This document shows, one piece after another, positions 1 through 7,882 of a DNA stretch of 40,777 nt; the first letter of the stretch is position 1; each line of letters opens with the position of its first letter. The notes under the pieces were generated by a model. That model saw nothing but the letters and a program-made list of their open reading frames with translations, did no database searches and was not told the origin of the DNA. The DNA is from Acidobacteriota bacterium (GTDB lineage: Bacteria > Acidobacteriota > Terriglobia > Bryobacterales > Bryobacteraceae), in the NCBI GenBank assembly GCA_016213775.1, contig JACQZR010000270.1, positions 1 through 40,777 on the forward strand, written 5' to 3'. Both the position numbers and the translations under genes were made by a program.

Positions 1-42
1 CACTCCATCTCACTCCAGTTCAGCTACATGTCGAACGAGCAA

Positions 43-103
43 TTCACATGGTGAACTCCTTTCAGTTCACAAGATCAGATAGGCTTGGCTTGGTGAGCCA
101 AGC
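43..103. repeat. Cluster of short inverted repeats upstream of the first gene
   Basis: The first 228 bases hold no gene that I can support. They contain TTCAC-ATG-GTGAA (43-55), GTGAACT (51-57) pairing with AGTTCAC (64-70), and GCTTGGCT (83-90) pairing with AGCCAAGC (96-103) around a 5-base loop. The word TTGGTGAG then recurs just downstream. These could be operators, an RNA leader or remnants of a dispersed repeat; no function can be assigned from this copy alone. Confidence 0.4.
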
Positions 104-228
104 TTGGTGAGTCAGGCTTAGCCTGGTGTACCAAAAACGCAGAAGGCGGACGCAGAAGCGCAAATAGGACTGAGGGAATACGACGGCGGAATGGCCAAGC
201 TCGAAGCCGCCAGGTTCTCCTAGAATGA

Positions 229-1749
229 ATGATGGCTGCTGTCATGAAGCTTCTGCTGGCGACTCTGTTGGTCCTCCGCGTCCACGCCGGAACCTTGGAA
301 ATCCGCCTTACCTCCGGTGGCCGACCGACCGCCGCACGCGTCTATATCACCAACGCGGCGGGGGAACCGGTGAAGGTAGCAGGAGTGGTGAGCTACCTCC
401 GCCGGCAGGAAACACACCTCGTGGTGGACGGTCTGCTGCGTGCCGATCTGCCGCCGGGAATCTACCACATCCGCGCCGAGAAGGGCCATGAATACGGTGT
501 CGCCAAGCGGACCGTGGAAGCCGGCGCGACCGACGTTGTTGTCTCGCTGGAAATCCCGCGGCTTCATGATATGAACCGCCGCGGATGGTATTCCGGCGAC
601 ACGCACACGCACCGCGATCCGGCGGGGATGGCGCTACTGGCGCGCGCCGAGGGACTGAACGTGGCTCCAGTCATCACTCGTCACGTCGGCGATTCGCGTC
701 CTGCCGCGACGCCGTTTCCTTCCTCGCACCTTATCGCGATCGACGCATCGCATGTGGTGACTCAGCAGAACCAGGAAGTGGAACGGCTCGCCGGCGGTTT
801 CGGCGCGGTATTGCTGCTCAACATGGCGGAGGCTGTGGAGAAGCCGCTGGCCTCGCTCCATCCTTTAGATGTGGAGTTCTGCCGGAGGGCGCGGGCGGCG
901 GGCGCCTTCATCGATGGCGAAAAGCCCATCTGGAAAAACATGCCGGTGCTGGTGGCCTTGGGATTGGTGGACAGTATCGGGATCGTGAACAATCATTTCC
1001 ACCCGAACGGGATGCTGCTGGACGCGGAGCGCTACGGGTCGATGGAGAGGGACAAGCCCGTGTACCACACGGTGTCCGGCTTCGCTCAGTGGATGATGGA
1101 CATTTACTACAGCTTCCTCGATTGCGGGTTCCGGCTGCCGGTGTCGGCGGGGTCCGCCTCAGGTGTGATGCCGAGCTGGCCGGGCTATGAACGCGTCTAC
1201 GTGAAGCTGGATGGCGCATTCTCCCATACAGAATGGTTCCGGCGTTTGAAGGCCGGTGCAAGCATCGCTACGAACGGCCCGTTGCTCGATGTGGCCATTG
1301 GCGGTAAACCTCCAGGGGCGGAGTTTCCGATCGACAAACCGCGCGAGGTTGCGGTGTCTGTAGAGGTGCATTCGCGTCATCCGGTGGAGCGTGTAGATGT
1401 GGTGTTCAATGGCGAGGTTTTGCACACGGCGCCCGTTCACCAGGCTCGTTGGAAGGGCGTTTTGAAAATCAAACTCACAGGGCCCGGGTGGTTGACAGTG
1501 CGCTGCTTCGAGCCTACCGGCAATACGATCCGCTACGCCCATTCCTCGCCTTACTACTTCACGCGCAATCAGAAGCTGCCGGTGAACGCCTCCGCCGCCC
1601 TCCGATGGGCGGATTATATTGACAAACTCGGTGTGGAAGCCTCGCCGGGGAAGTTCCCAACCCCTGAGGCTCACGAGCGTGCCCAACAAATCCTGCGCGC
1701 CGCGGGCCGCATTTACCGCGAGGCTGCTTCCCGTTCAGAAACCCGTTGA
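229..1749 (+). CDS. Secreted CehA/McbA-like metallohydrolase
   Basis: A 506-residue exported protein. Residues 1-20 form a signal peptide (hydrophobic run after Lys7, cleavage likely after Val-His-Ala). Residues 22-110 look like a small beta domain of the carboxypeptidase-regulatory kind. From residue 119 the sequence Trp-Tyr-Ser-Gly-Asp-Thr-His-Thr-His (His126, His128) gives the metal-binding HxH of PHP-like CehA/McbA hydrolases, and a later Asn-Asn-His-Phe-His motif would supply further ligands. Family members hydrolyse esters or phosphoesters, but the substrate here is unknown. ATG codons at 229 and 232 are both possible; neither has a strong ribosome site. It lies 81 bases before the TonB-dependent receptor and may be co-transcribed with it. 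The family call rests on motifs and is moderately firm; the specific activity is not. Confidence 0.72.
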   Translation: MMAAVMKLLLATLLVLRVHAGTLEIRLTSGGRPTAARVYITNAAGEPVKVAGVVSYLRRQETHLVVDGLLRADLPPGIYHIRAEKGHEYGVAKRTVEAGATDVVVSLEIPRLHDMNRRGWYSGDTHTHRDPAGMALLARAEGLNVAPVITRHVGDSRPAATPFPSSHLIAIDASHVVTQQNQEVERLAGGFGAVLLLNMAEAVEKPLASLHPLDVEFCRRARAAGAFIDGEKPIWKNMPVLVALGLVDSIGIVNNHFHPNGMLLDAERYGSMERDKPVYHTVSGFAQWMMDIYYSFLDCGFRLPVSAGSASGVMPSWPGYERVYVKLDGAFSHTEWFRRLKAGASIATNGPLLDVAIGGKPPGAEFPIDKPREVAVSVEVHSRHPVERVDVVFNGEVLHTAPVHQARWKGVLKIKLTGPGWLTVRCFEPTGNTIRYAHSSPYYFTRNQKLPVNASAALRWADYIDKLGVEASPGKFPTPEAHERAQQILRAAGRIYREAASRSETR

Positions 1750-1773
1750 CGCCATTGCCATTTCCCTGATAGT
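1746..1773 (+). promoter_or_regulatory. Weak sigma70-like promoter before the receptor gene
   Basis: TTGACG (1746-1751) and GATAGT (1768-1773) are separated by 16 bases, 58 bases before the ATG of the receptor. The -35 box overlaps the stop codon of the upstream gene. The matches are 5/6 and 4/6, so this is only a suggestion. Confidence 0.25.
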
Positions 1774-1830
1774 CTGCGATTAGACAATAGGGTGTCTTCA
1801 ACTTCGTTTGCTTGAAGGAAAGGGTCTCGT

Positions 1831-4800
1831 ATGAGCTTCTCGTTTTTGCTCAGTAGCATTCTCTCCGTTTGCATCTCCCTGTCAATGTTCGGGCAGGAAT
1901 CCCGTGGCAGCATTTCCGGTCGTGTCAGCGACCCAACAGGCGCGGTGGTTCCAGGCGCCGGCATCGCTATCACGAACACCGCAACAAACAACATCCGCCG
2001 GACCACCACGAACGACACCGGCTATTACGAAATCAACCTGCTTGAGCCATCCGCTTATACAGTGTCCGTTGAGGCGCAGGGCTTCAAGAAAGCGTTGCGC
2101 AGCGGGCTGACTCTGAACGTCTCGGCGAGGCTCGACATCAACTTCGTACTGCAGATCGGCGGCGTCGCCGAAACTATCGAAGTGAATGCCGAGGCTCCGC
2201 TGCTGGAAACCACCACCGCCAGCGGCGGCCGCGTGCTCGATCAGCGGCAGTTGGTGAACCTGCCGTTCTCGGATCTGAACCCGTTCGCGCTGACGGCACT
2301 CGCGCCTGGCATGCAGTGGACCGGCCAGCCCGAGTACCGGCGTCCTTTTGATAACGGCGGCACGTCCTCGTTTAATACGATGGGCGGAGTCGGACAGAAC
2401 GAGTACTCCATCGACGGCATGACGGTGACGGGTACGGGCCGCCGGGTTGGTTACGTACCGCCAGCCGATTCGATCACGGAGTTTAAACTCGAGACCACCA
2501 ACTTCGACGCCAGCCAGGGTTTCACATCGGGCGCGGCGATCAACGTGGTTTCGCGGTCTGGTTCCAACAAGCTTTCCGGCTCATTGTTCGATCAGCACTG
2601 GCAACAGCGCTGGAACGCCACGCCGCACTTTGACCGCCTCAACTGGGAACGGAACGTGCGTGAAGGCAGGCAGTCGCCCGATTCGCAGAAGCAGGCCACC
2701 GGCCGCTCGAACAATTACGGACTCACGGCATCCGGCCCGGTCTGGATTCCGAAACTTTACAACGGCAAGAACAAGTTTTTCTGGACGTTCTCGTGGAACG
2801 GCATCAAACAGTCAAAGGCCGAAACCACCTCTTCGAAGAACGTGACGGTCCCGACGGCGGCGATGAAATCGGGCGATTTCAGTGAACTGCTGCTCGCACC
2901 CAACGGGGCCAGCCTCTATACGGTTTACGATCCCCGCAGTGCGCGGACAGAAGGTGGCCGCGTGGTGCGAACACCGTTCCCCGGCAACAAAGGCATCCCA
3001 ACACTGAACCCGATGGCGCCGTTTTATCTAAAGCTCTTCCCCACGCCGAACAACGTGCCGGGCGTTGTCAGCCCCGAGGGGTTCAACAACTACGTCGGCG
3101 TGGCCATGCCGAAGAACGAAAACTTCAACTCGATCATCAGCCGCTACGACTACGTGCTGAACGACAAGCACCGGTTCAACTTCCGCATGCAGTGGAACGA
3201 TCGTCTGGCGGATGAGTACGACTGGACCTATGAGACCGCGCGCGGACTGCACGCCAACGGCCTCACCCGCATCAACCGCGGTGGTAATTTCAACTACCTC
3301 TACGCGATGAACTCCACCAACATCCTGGACGCCAACATCGGCGTGTCGCGATTTGAAGAAGGTAGCCGCAACACGACGCTTGCCGCCTACGGTCCCAAGG
3401 ATGTCGGTCTTCCCGATTACCTGCAGCAGCGTGCCGGCGCCTACAGCGCACTTCCGCGGCTCGACTTCAACAACATCACCGACGTCAGCGGCGGCTACCC
3501 GGTTATCGGAACCCTCTCCACGTCGGGCGAATTGCGCCTTGGCATGACCACCATCAAGGGGAGCCACTCGTTCAAGTACGGCTGGCAGGAACGGCGCAAT
3601 TACTTCGGCGCACTCGGACCGGGCAGCAGCTCTGGTATCTTCACCTTCCGCAACAGCTTTGTGCGCCGCGCCGATAACGACAACGTGAGTTCGAACCACG
3701 GCCTCGATTTCGCCTCGTTTCTGATGGGCCTGCCCACCGGAATCGGGATTGACACAAACGGGTCGGCGTATTATTCGACTCCCCGGCGCGCGTTTTTCTT
3801 CCAAGATGACTGGCGCATTTCCAACCGCCTGCGCGTTTCTCTCGGTCTGCGCTACGAGCGGGAGAGCGGAAGCAGCGAGCGATACAACCGTGCGATTTCC
3901 CGCGTGTTCATTCCGGATATGAAGCTGCCGATCACCGATGACGCTAAAGCGGCCTATGCCCGCAACCCGATTCCGGAGCTGCCTGCCTCCGCCTTCAACC
4001 CTGTCGGCGGCACGACTTACTTCGGGCAGAACGGCTACGACACCGGCACCAAGGGAACGCACATGTTCCTGCCGAAAGTCGGCGTCGTTTACCAGATCAA
4101 TGACAAGACTGTCATTCGCGCTGGCTGGGGAATGTATATGGATACCTACAACGTATCCAACGACCGTTTCGATACCAACGGCTATAGCCAGTCGACGGGG
4201 ACGCCTATCTCGAACGACCTCGGCCTGACGTTCTGCTGCGGCGTGGGCGCTTCCTCCGGGCTGGCCTCCGGGAACACCCTCTTGAGGGATCCCTTCCCGG
4301 TGCGTTCCACCGGTGCGCGTTTCGATGAGCCTCTGGCAAACGCCCTCGGAGGAATGGTGAGGACCGGCGGCGGCTTTGACGCTCGCCCGTGGGATTACAG
4401 GCCCGACCTGCAGAACCGCTGGAGAGTTGGCTTCCAACGCGAGTTGACCCGCAACGTGCTCTTGGATGTTTCCTACAACGGCTCGCATTCGTCGTTGAGC
4501 CGCAACTACCGCATCAACTTCCTGCCCTCGCAGTATTGGACCACGGGGACGGCGCGCAATCAGGCCAACGACGACTTCATGAATGTGACCTTCCCGAATC
4601 CGTTCAACATTAACAACTTCGCCAGCCTGCGCAGCTCGAATCCGACGTTGTACAACTGGATGGCCGGACAAGGCTTCTATACCGGGACCACAATCCGCCG
4701 CCACCAGTTGTTGCGCGCCTATCCGCAGTTCAGCGGCTCGCTCAACGGGATCCGCCCGGGTGACGATTACGCGGAAAAGCGCGGCAACCTGAACTACCGT

Positions 4801-5529
4801 GATCTGCAGGTGTTGTTGGAGCGGCGCTTCACCAGCGGACTGCAAACAGCTTTCATGTGGACTTGGGCCACGTCGCGGACGAGAGACTGGCTGGCTAACG
4901 AGTTCGATACAAGCCTTACGGAACGCGTCAACAACAACGTGCTGCCGCATCGCATCGCTTTCACGGGCACGTATGAGCTGCCGGTTGGCAAGGGGCGTTC
5001 GCTTGTGAAGTCGGGTTTCCTGAGCCACATCATCGGCAATTGGAATACGGGGTGGGTGTACCAGTGGCAACTCGGTCCCGCGGCCGGCGACTGGGGCAAC
5101 CGCTTCTTCTACGGGGACATCAATAAGCTCGGCGACGTGCTCTCCACCAAGGTCCATGAGAGCGACATCCATCAGTGGTTTGAACCTGCCACTTATCGCA
5201 CCGCGGGCGCGCTGCCTTCCGGATTCGTGGGCTTTGACGGGCGATCGGCCAATCAGCCGGGTTCGTACCACGTGCGCGTGTTTCCGCTCAACAACGACGC
5301 GGTACGTTCGGACGGAATCAGCAACCTCGACCTCAAGGTGGAGCGGATGTTCCCGATCAAGCCGGAGCAAGGCATGCGCGTGCGCTTCTCGGTGGACATG
5401 CTGAACGCGCTGAACCACACGAACTTCAGCGGACCGAACCTCGATCCGACCAACGCCAACTTCGGCAAGGTGACCTCGCAGCGCGGACTCGCCCGCGTCA
5501 TCCAGTTCAACCTTCGCTTCGAGTTCTAA
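1831..5529 (+). CDS. Oar-like TonB-dependent outer-membrane receptor
   Basis: A 1232-residue outer-membrane protein. Residues 1-22 are a signal peptide. Residues about 25-110 form a carboxypeptidase-regulatory-like beta sandwich (Gly-Ser-Ile-Ser-Gly-Arg-Val start), followed by a TonB plug domain (about 115-240, with the Asn-Glu-Tyr-Ser-Ile-Asp-Gly element) and a long beta-barrel that ends in Arg-Phe-Glu-Phe, the aromatic C-terminus expected for BAM-dependent assembly. This architecture is the greatly expanded Oar-like family of Acidobacteriota, usually thought to import large glycans, peptides or other oligomers using TonB energy. No SusD-like partner is adjacent. The ATG has a purine-rich site (GGAAAGGG) about 8 bases upstream. 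The gene ends just before a strong hairpin. The substrate cannot be read from the sequence; the upstream metallohydrolase may process the same ligand. Confidence 0.93.
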   Translation: MSFSFLLSSILSVCISLSMFGQESRGSISGRVSDPTGAVVPGAGIAITNTATNNIRRTTTNDTGYYEINLLEPSAYTVSVEAQGFKKALRSGLTLNVSARLDINFVLQIGGVAETIEVNAEAPLLETTTASGGRVLDQRQLVNLPFSDLNPFALTALAPGMQWTGQPEYRRPFDNGGTSSFNTMGGVGQNEYSIDGMTVTGTGRRVGYVPPADSITEFKLETTNFDASQGFTSGAAINVVSRSGSNKLSGSLFDQHWQQRWNATPHFDRLNWERNVREGRQSPDSQKQATGRSNNYGLTASGPVWIPKLYNGKNKFFWTFSWNGIKQSKAETTSSKNVTVPTAAMKSGDFSELLLAPNGASLYTVYDPRSARTEGGRVVRTPFPGNKGIPTLNPMAPFYLKLFPTPNNVPGVVSPEGFNNYVGVAMPKNENFNSIISRYDYVLNDKHRFNFRMQWNDRLADEYDWTYETARGLHANGLTRINRGGNFNYLYAMNSTNILDANIGVSRFEEGSRNTTLAAYGPKDVGLPDYLQQRAGAYSALPRLDFNNITDVSGGYPVIGTLSTSGELRLGMTTIKGSHSFKYGWQERRNYFGALGPGSSSGIFTFRNSFVRRADNDNVSSNHGLDFASFLMGLPTGIGIDTNGSAYYSTPRRAFFFQDDWRISNRLRVSLGLRYERESGSSERYNRAISRVFIPDMKLPITDDAKAAYARNPIPELPASAFNPVGGTTYFGQNGYDTGTKGTHMFLPKVGVVYQINDKTVIRAGWGMYMDTYNVSNDRFDTNGYSQSTGTPISNDLGLTFCCGVGASSGLASGNTLLRDPFPVRSTGARFDEPLANALGGMVRTGGGFDARPWDYRPDLQNRWRVGFQRELTRNVLLDVSYNGSHSSLSRNYRINFLPSQYWTTGTARNQANDDFMNVTFPNPFNINNFASLRSSNPTLYNWMAGQGFYTGTTIRRHQLLRAYPQFSGSLNGIRPGDDYAEKRGNLNYRDLQVLLERRFTSGLQTAFMWTWATSRTRDWLANEFDTSLTERVNNNVLPHRIAFTGTYELPVGKGRSLVKSGFLSHIIGNWNTGWVYQWQLGPAAGDWGNRFFYGDINKLGDVLSTKVHESDIHQWFEPATYRTAGALPSGFVGFDGRSANQPGSYHVRVFPLNNDAVRSDGISNLDLKVERMFPIKPEQGMRVRFSVDMLNALNHTNFSGPNLDPTNANFGKVTSQRGLARVIQFNLRFEF

Positions 5530-5551
5530 TTAACGGACTCTCGTTTGCTAC

Positions 5552-5590
5552 TAAGCCCCCCGGGCCGCCGGAAAGCGGTTCGGGGGCTTA
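5552..5590 (+). terminator. Hairpin terminator after the receptor gene
   Basis: TAAGCCCCC (5552-5560) pairs perfectly with GGGGGCTTA (5582-5590), and an inner CCGC/GCGG stem extends the structure. It starts 23 bases after the receptor stop codon. There is no T-tract, so termination could need Rho or the hairpin could mainly protect the transcript end. Confidence 0.65.
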
Positions 5591-5599
5591 TGCCAATTG

Positions 5600-5617
5600 C
5601 CATACACTAATGGTATG
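5600..5617. promoter_or_regulatory. Imperfect palindrome over the antitoxin start (possible operator)
   Basis: CATAC (5601-5605) and GTATG (5613-5617) form an inverted repeat with CCAT/ATGG nested inside, covering the ATG of the AbrB-type gene. Antitoxins of this fold commonly repress their own operon by binding such palindromes. The repeat is short, so the assignment is weak. Confidence 0.3.
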
Positions 5618-5875
5618 ACCGTCCAGATTGACAAGGCAGGGCGCATCGTTCTGCCAAAGCCCGTCCGTGACCAGCTTGGATTAGAACCGGGGACGTCACT
5701 GGAACTGCGAGTAGCCGAAAGACAGGTGATTCTCCTGGCGCCGGACACCGGACCTTCACTTGTTCAGGAGGGCGGTTTCCTTGTTTACTCCGGGGAAGTC
5801 CCGGATGGGTTTGAGGTCCGCCGTGCCATCGCCGACGAGCGCGCAGAGCGAATTCGCCGGATATGGGGCGCTTGA
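5615..5875 (+). CDS. AbrB/MazE/SpoVT-type antitoxin (VapB-like)
   Basis: An 86-residue protein. Residues 1-45 have the swapped-hairpin AbrB fold signature (Gln-Ile-Asp-Lys-Ala-Gly-Arg-Ile-Val-Leu-Pro-Lys-Pro-Val-Arg, then Leu-Gly-Leu-Pro/Gly-rich turn). The acidic/basic C-terminal tail (about 55-86) would be the toxin-binding segment. I start at ATG 5615, where the conserved domain begins; an in-frame ATG at 5597 would add six unconserved residues. A PIN-domain gene begins 13 bases downstream, the usual order of a VapBC toxin-antitoxin operon. Antitoxins of this class bind DNA as dimers and neutralise an RNase toxin. Since the toxin gene here is broken, the antitoxin may be an orphan that still acts as a repressor. 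Confidence 0.8.
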   Translation: MTVQIDKAGRIVLPKPVRDQLGLEPGTSLELRVAERQVILLAPDTGPSLVQEGGFLVYSGEVPDGFEVRRAIADERAERIRRIWGA

Positions 5876-5888
5876 TCGAGACTGCGGA

Positions 5889-6065
5889 ATGCAACGTTGC
5901 TACTTCGACACTTCCGTAGTGGTGGCCGCCGCGGTTGCCCAGCATCCGCACCACTATTGCTTCTCTCGCCAGGCGGAAAGACCTGCGGAGGTTTGGCGGC
6001 TATGGGAGAGCATGGTGCTTTCTCAACTGGAATTGCCTGGATTCTCGTGCACTGGCTGGACCTGA
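5889..6065 (+). pseudogene. Truncated PIN-domain (VapC-like) toxin remnant
   Basis: The reading frame starts at ATG 5889 and its first 22 residues match a PIN toxin: Cys-Tyr-Phe-Asp-Thr-Ser-Val-Val-Val-Ala-Ala, followed by Gln-His-Pro-His-His. The acidic residue of Phe-Asp-Thr-Ser is the first metal ligand of PIN RNases. The frame stops after 58 residues, whereas intact VapC toxins have about 130-140, and the similarity is lost after the His-Pro-His-His motif. The remaining acidic catalytic residues are absent. The following 145 bases (6066-6210) continue without a recognisable gene. This is best read as a frameshifted or deleted toxin gene next to a surviving antitoxin. Confidence 0.68.
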
Positions 6066-6210
6066 TCTTTCTCGCGTATCGTCGCCCCTTGAAATGCAGA
6101 ACATGAGTCTCTCCGTCCACGATTACCACCCCCTTACCCTCCTACCCCTCTCCAGTACGTTGGAACCAGCGAAGGCAACGGGACACCTGTGCTAACCTTG
6201 ACCGGGGAAC

Positions 6211-6855
6211 ATGCCTGCACGTCTTCACCTCATCGGGATCTCCGGGCCGTCGTGCGCCGGGAAGGGAACCCTCACAAACTGGCTCGCCGAACGTCTCGAC
6301 GCGGAAGTGCTGCCGCTGGACGCCTACTACCGCCCGCTCGATCATCTGCCTCTGGAAGAGCGCGCGAGGGTCAACTTCGACGATCCGGCGTCGCTCGATG
6401 AGACGCTATTGGAAGCGCAGTTGGAAGCGCTGCAGCGCGGCGAAACCATCGAGCATCCGGTGTACGATTTCGCGCGCCACACGCGCAAGCCCGAGACTGT
6501 CACTCTCGCGCCGCACCGCTTCGTAATCCTGGAAGGTCTGTTCACTCTGCATTGGGAAGGCGTGCGCAATCTACTGGACGCGCGTTTCTACATCACTGCT
6601 CCGGACGATGTCTGCCTCACACGCCGCGTCGATCGCGATCAGCGCGAGCGTGGCCGGTCTGAAGAATCGGTCCGGAAGCAGTACGCCAACACCGTCGAGC
6701 CGATGCGCCACATCTACATTGAGCCTTCGATGCAGTATGCAGATGTGATCCTGGATGGCACCGAGCGGGTGGAAGTGAACGGGCGGCGCGTGATGGACTA
6801 CCTGCTCGCGAACATGTCCGAAGATCTGACTCTCACCATGGCTGCCAGCGTCTGA
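6211..6855 (+). CDS. udk: Uridine kinase family protein
   Basis: A 214-residue cytosolic P-loop kinase that would phosphorylate uridine or cytidine to the monophosphate in pyrimidine salvage. The Walker A loop Gly-Pro-Ser-Cys-Ala-Gly-Lys-Gly-Thr is at residues 12-20. Asp-Ala-Tyr-Tyr (37-40) matches the Asp-x-Tyr-Tyr substrate motif, the Asn-Phe-Asp-Asp-Pro and Pro-x-Tyr-Asp-Phe segments are typical of the family, and an Arg-Arg-Val-Asp-Arg-Asp lid follows. Length and domain order match uridine kinases, although some close relatives in the family act on other small substrates. The ATG is chosen because the first beta strand starts immediately after it. The gene is followed by a LysR regulator in the same direction after 52 bases. 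Confidence 0.88.
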   Translation: MPARLHLIGISGPSCAGKGTLTNWLAERLDAEVLPLDAYYRPLDHLPLEERARVNFDDPASLDETLLEAQLEALQRGETIEHPVYDFARHTRKPETVTLAPHRFVILEGLFTLHWEGVRNLLDARFYITAPDDVCLTRRVDRDQRERGRSEESVRKQYANTVEPMRHIYIEPSMQYADVILDGTERVEVNGRRVMDYLLANMSEDLTLTMAASV

Positions 6856-6907
6856 GCGTCCATTAGCAAAACTGAAACGCGTACGAGTGGCATCATAAGC
6901 CAGTCTA

Positions 6908-7882
6908 ATGATAAACTGGCCCCTGGTGGATCTCTCACACTGCAAACTCTTTCGCGACATTGCCTCCACGGGAAGTATGAGTCGCGGCGCTTCGCTCAAT
7001 CACATCAGCCAGTCGGCGGCCAGCCAGCACATTCAGGAACTGGAGCGGCAGTTGGATGTCGAACTGATCGACCGGTCGGTGCGGCCTCTGCAGCTCACCG
7101 AAGCGGGCGAACTCTACGAGGAGTACTGCCGCGACTTGCTGCGGCGCCGCGAGGAGTTCGATCATGCGCTTGGCGATCTGCGGTCGGGAGTGGTCGGCAC
7201 CGTGCGCGTCGCTTCCATCTTCTCCGTTGGGCTGATCGAAATGGATAGCTTGAAGCGCGAGTTCGTCAAGCGCTATCCGCAGGCCTCGCTCGAAGTGGAG
7301 TACTTGCGGCCCGAGCGAGTGTACGAGCAACTGCGCAACGACCGTGCCGATATCGGTCTGGTGAGTTATCCGCAAGCGGCTAAGGACATTGTGGCGTTGC
7401 CGTGGCGCGAGGAATTGATGTCGGTAGCGGCGTCGCCGGGGCATTCGGTCACGCGGCTGTCCAAGGTCCGTCCGCGCGATCTGCAAGGAGTGGAGTTTAT
7501 CGGATTCGATCCGGAACTGCCAATCCGCCGCGACGTGGACCGGTTCCTGCGCGAACACGGCGTGACCGTCGAGGTAACCATGCAGTTCGATTCCATCCCG
7601 ATGATCAAAGAAGCGCTCACCGCCGGCCATGCCGTAAGCATACTGCCCGAACGGATGATGCGTGCAGAAATCGCGATGGGAACGCTGATCTGCGTGCCGT
7701 TGGAAGCGCCGGGTCTGATTCGTCCACTGGGCATTCTGCGGCTGAAAAAGAAGCGGTTCAACCGCGCCACGCAGCTCTTTCTCAAACTCCTGCAGGAAGC
7801 CGAGAAGCCGGTTACTGGTTTTCCTTCGGTGGGTCCGGTTGCTTCTTCGCCGGCTCGTTTTCAGGCAACTCCTCGGGTTTGA
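6908..7882 (+). CDS. LysR-family transcriptional regulator
   Basis: A 324-residue DNA-binding regulator. Residues 8-67 are the winged helix-turn-helix (Ser-Gln-Ser-Ala-Ala-Ser-Gln-His-Ile recognition helix, then Leu-Thr-Glu-Ala-Gly). Residues about 93-295 are the periplasmic-binding-protein-like effector domain. LysR proteins usually sense a small metabolite and control nearby genes; here no divergent target gene is present, so the target is unknown. The last 25 residues (after the Leu-Leu-Gln-Glu-Ala-Glu helix) are Pro/Ser-rich and overlap the 3' end of the convergent VWFA gene by 71 bases. That tail is probably dispensable and may have arisen by loss of an earlier stop codon. Confidence 0.9.
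   Translation: MINWPLVDLSHCKLFRDIASTGSMSRGASLNHISQSAASQHIQELERQLDVELIDRSVRPLQLTEAGELYEEYCRDLLRRREEFDHALGDLRSGVVGTVRVASIFSVGLIEMDSLKREFVKRYPQASLEVEYLRPERVYEQLRNDRADIGLVSYPQAAKDIVALPWREELMSVAASPGHSVTRLSKVRPRDLQGVEFIGFDPELPIRRDVDRFLREHGVTVEVTMQFDSIPMIKEALTAGHAVSILPERMMRAEIAMGTLICVPLEAPGLIRPLGILRLKKKRFNRATQLFLKLLQEAEKPVTGFPSVGPVASSPARFQATPRV

Noticed and set aside
3028-5418. Long minus-strand open frame of 796 codons inside the receptor gene
   Set aside because: It mirrors the codon structure of the well-supported TonB receptor on the plus strand; the translation has no recognisable domain and is a high-GC shadow.
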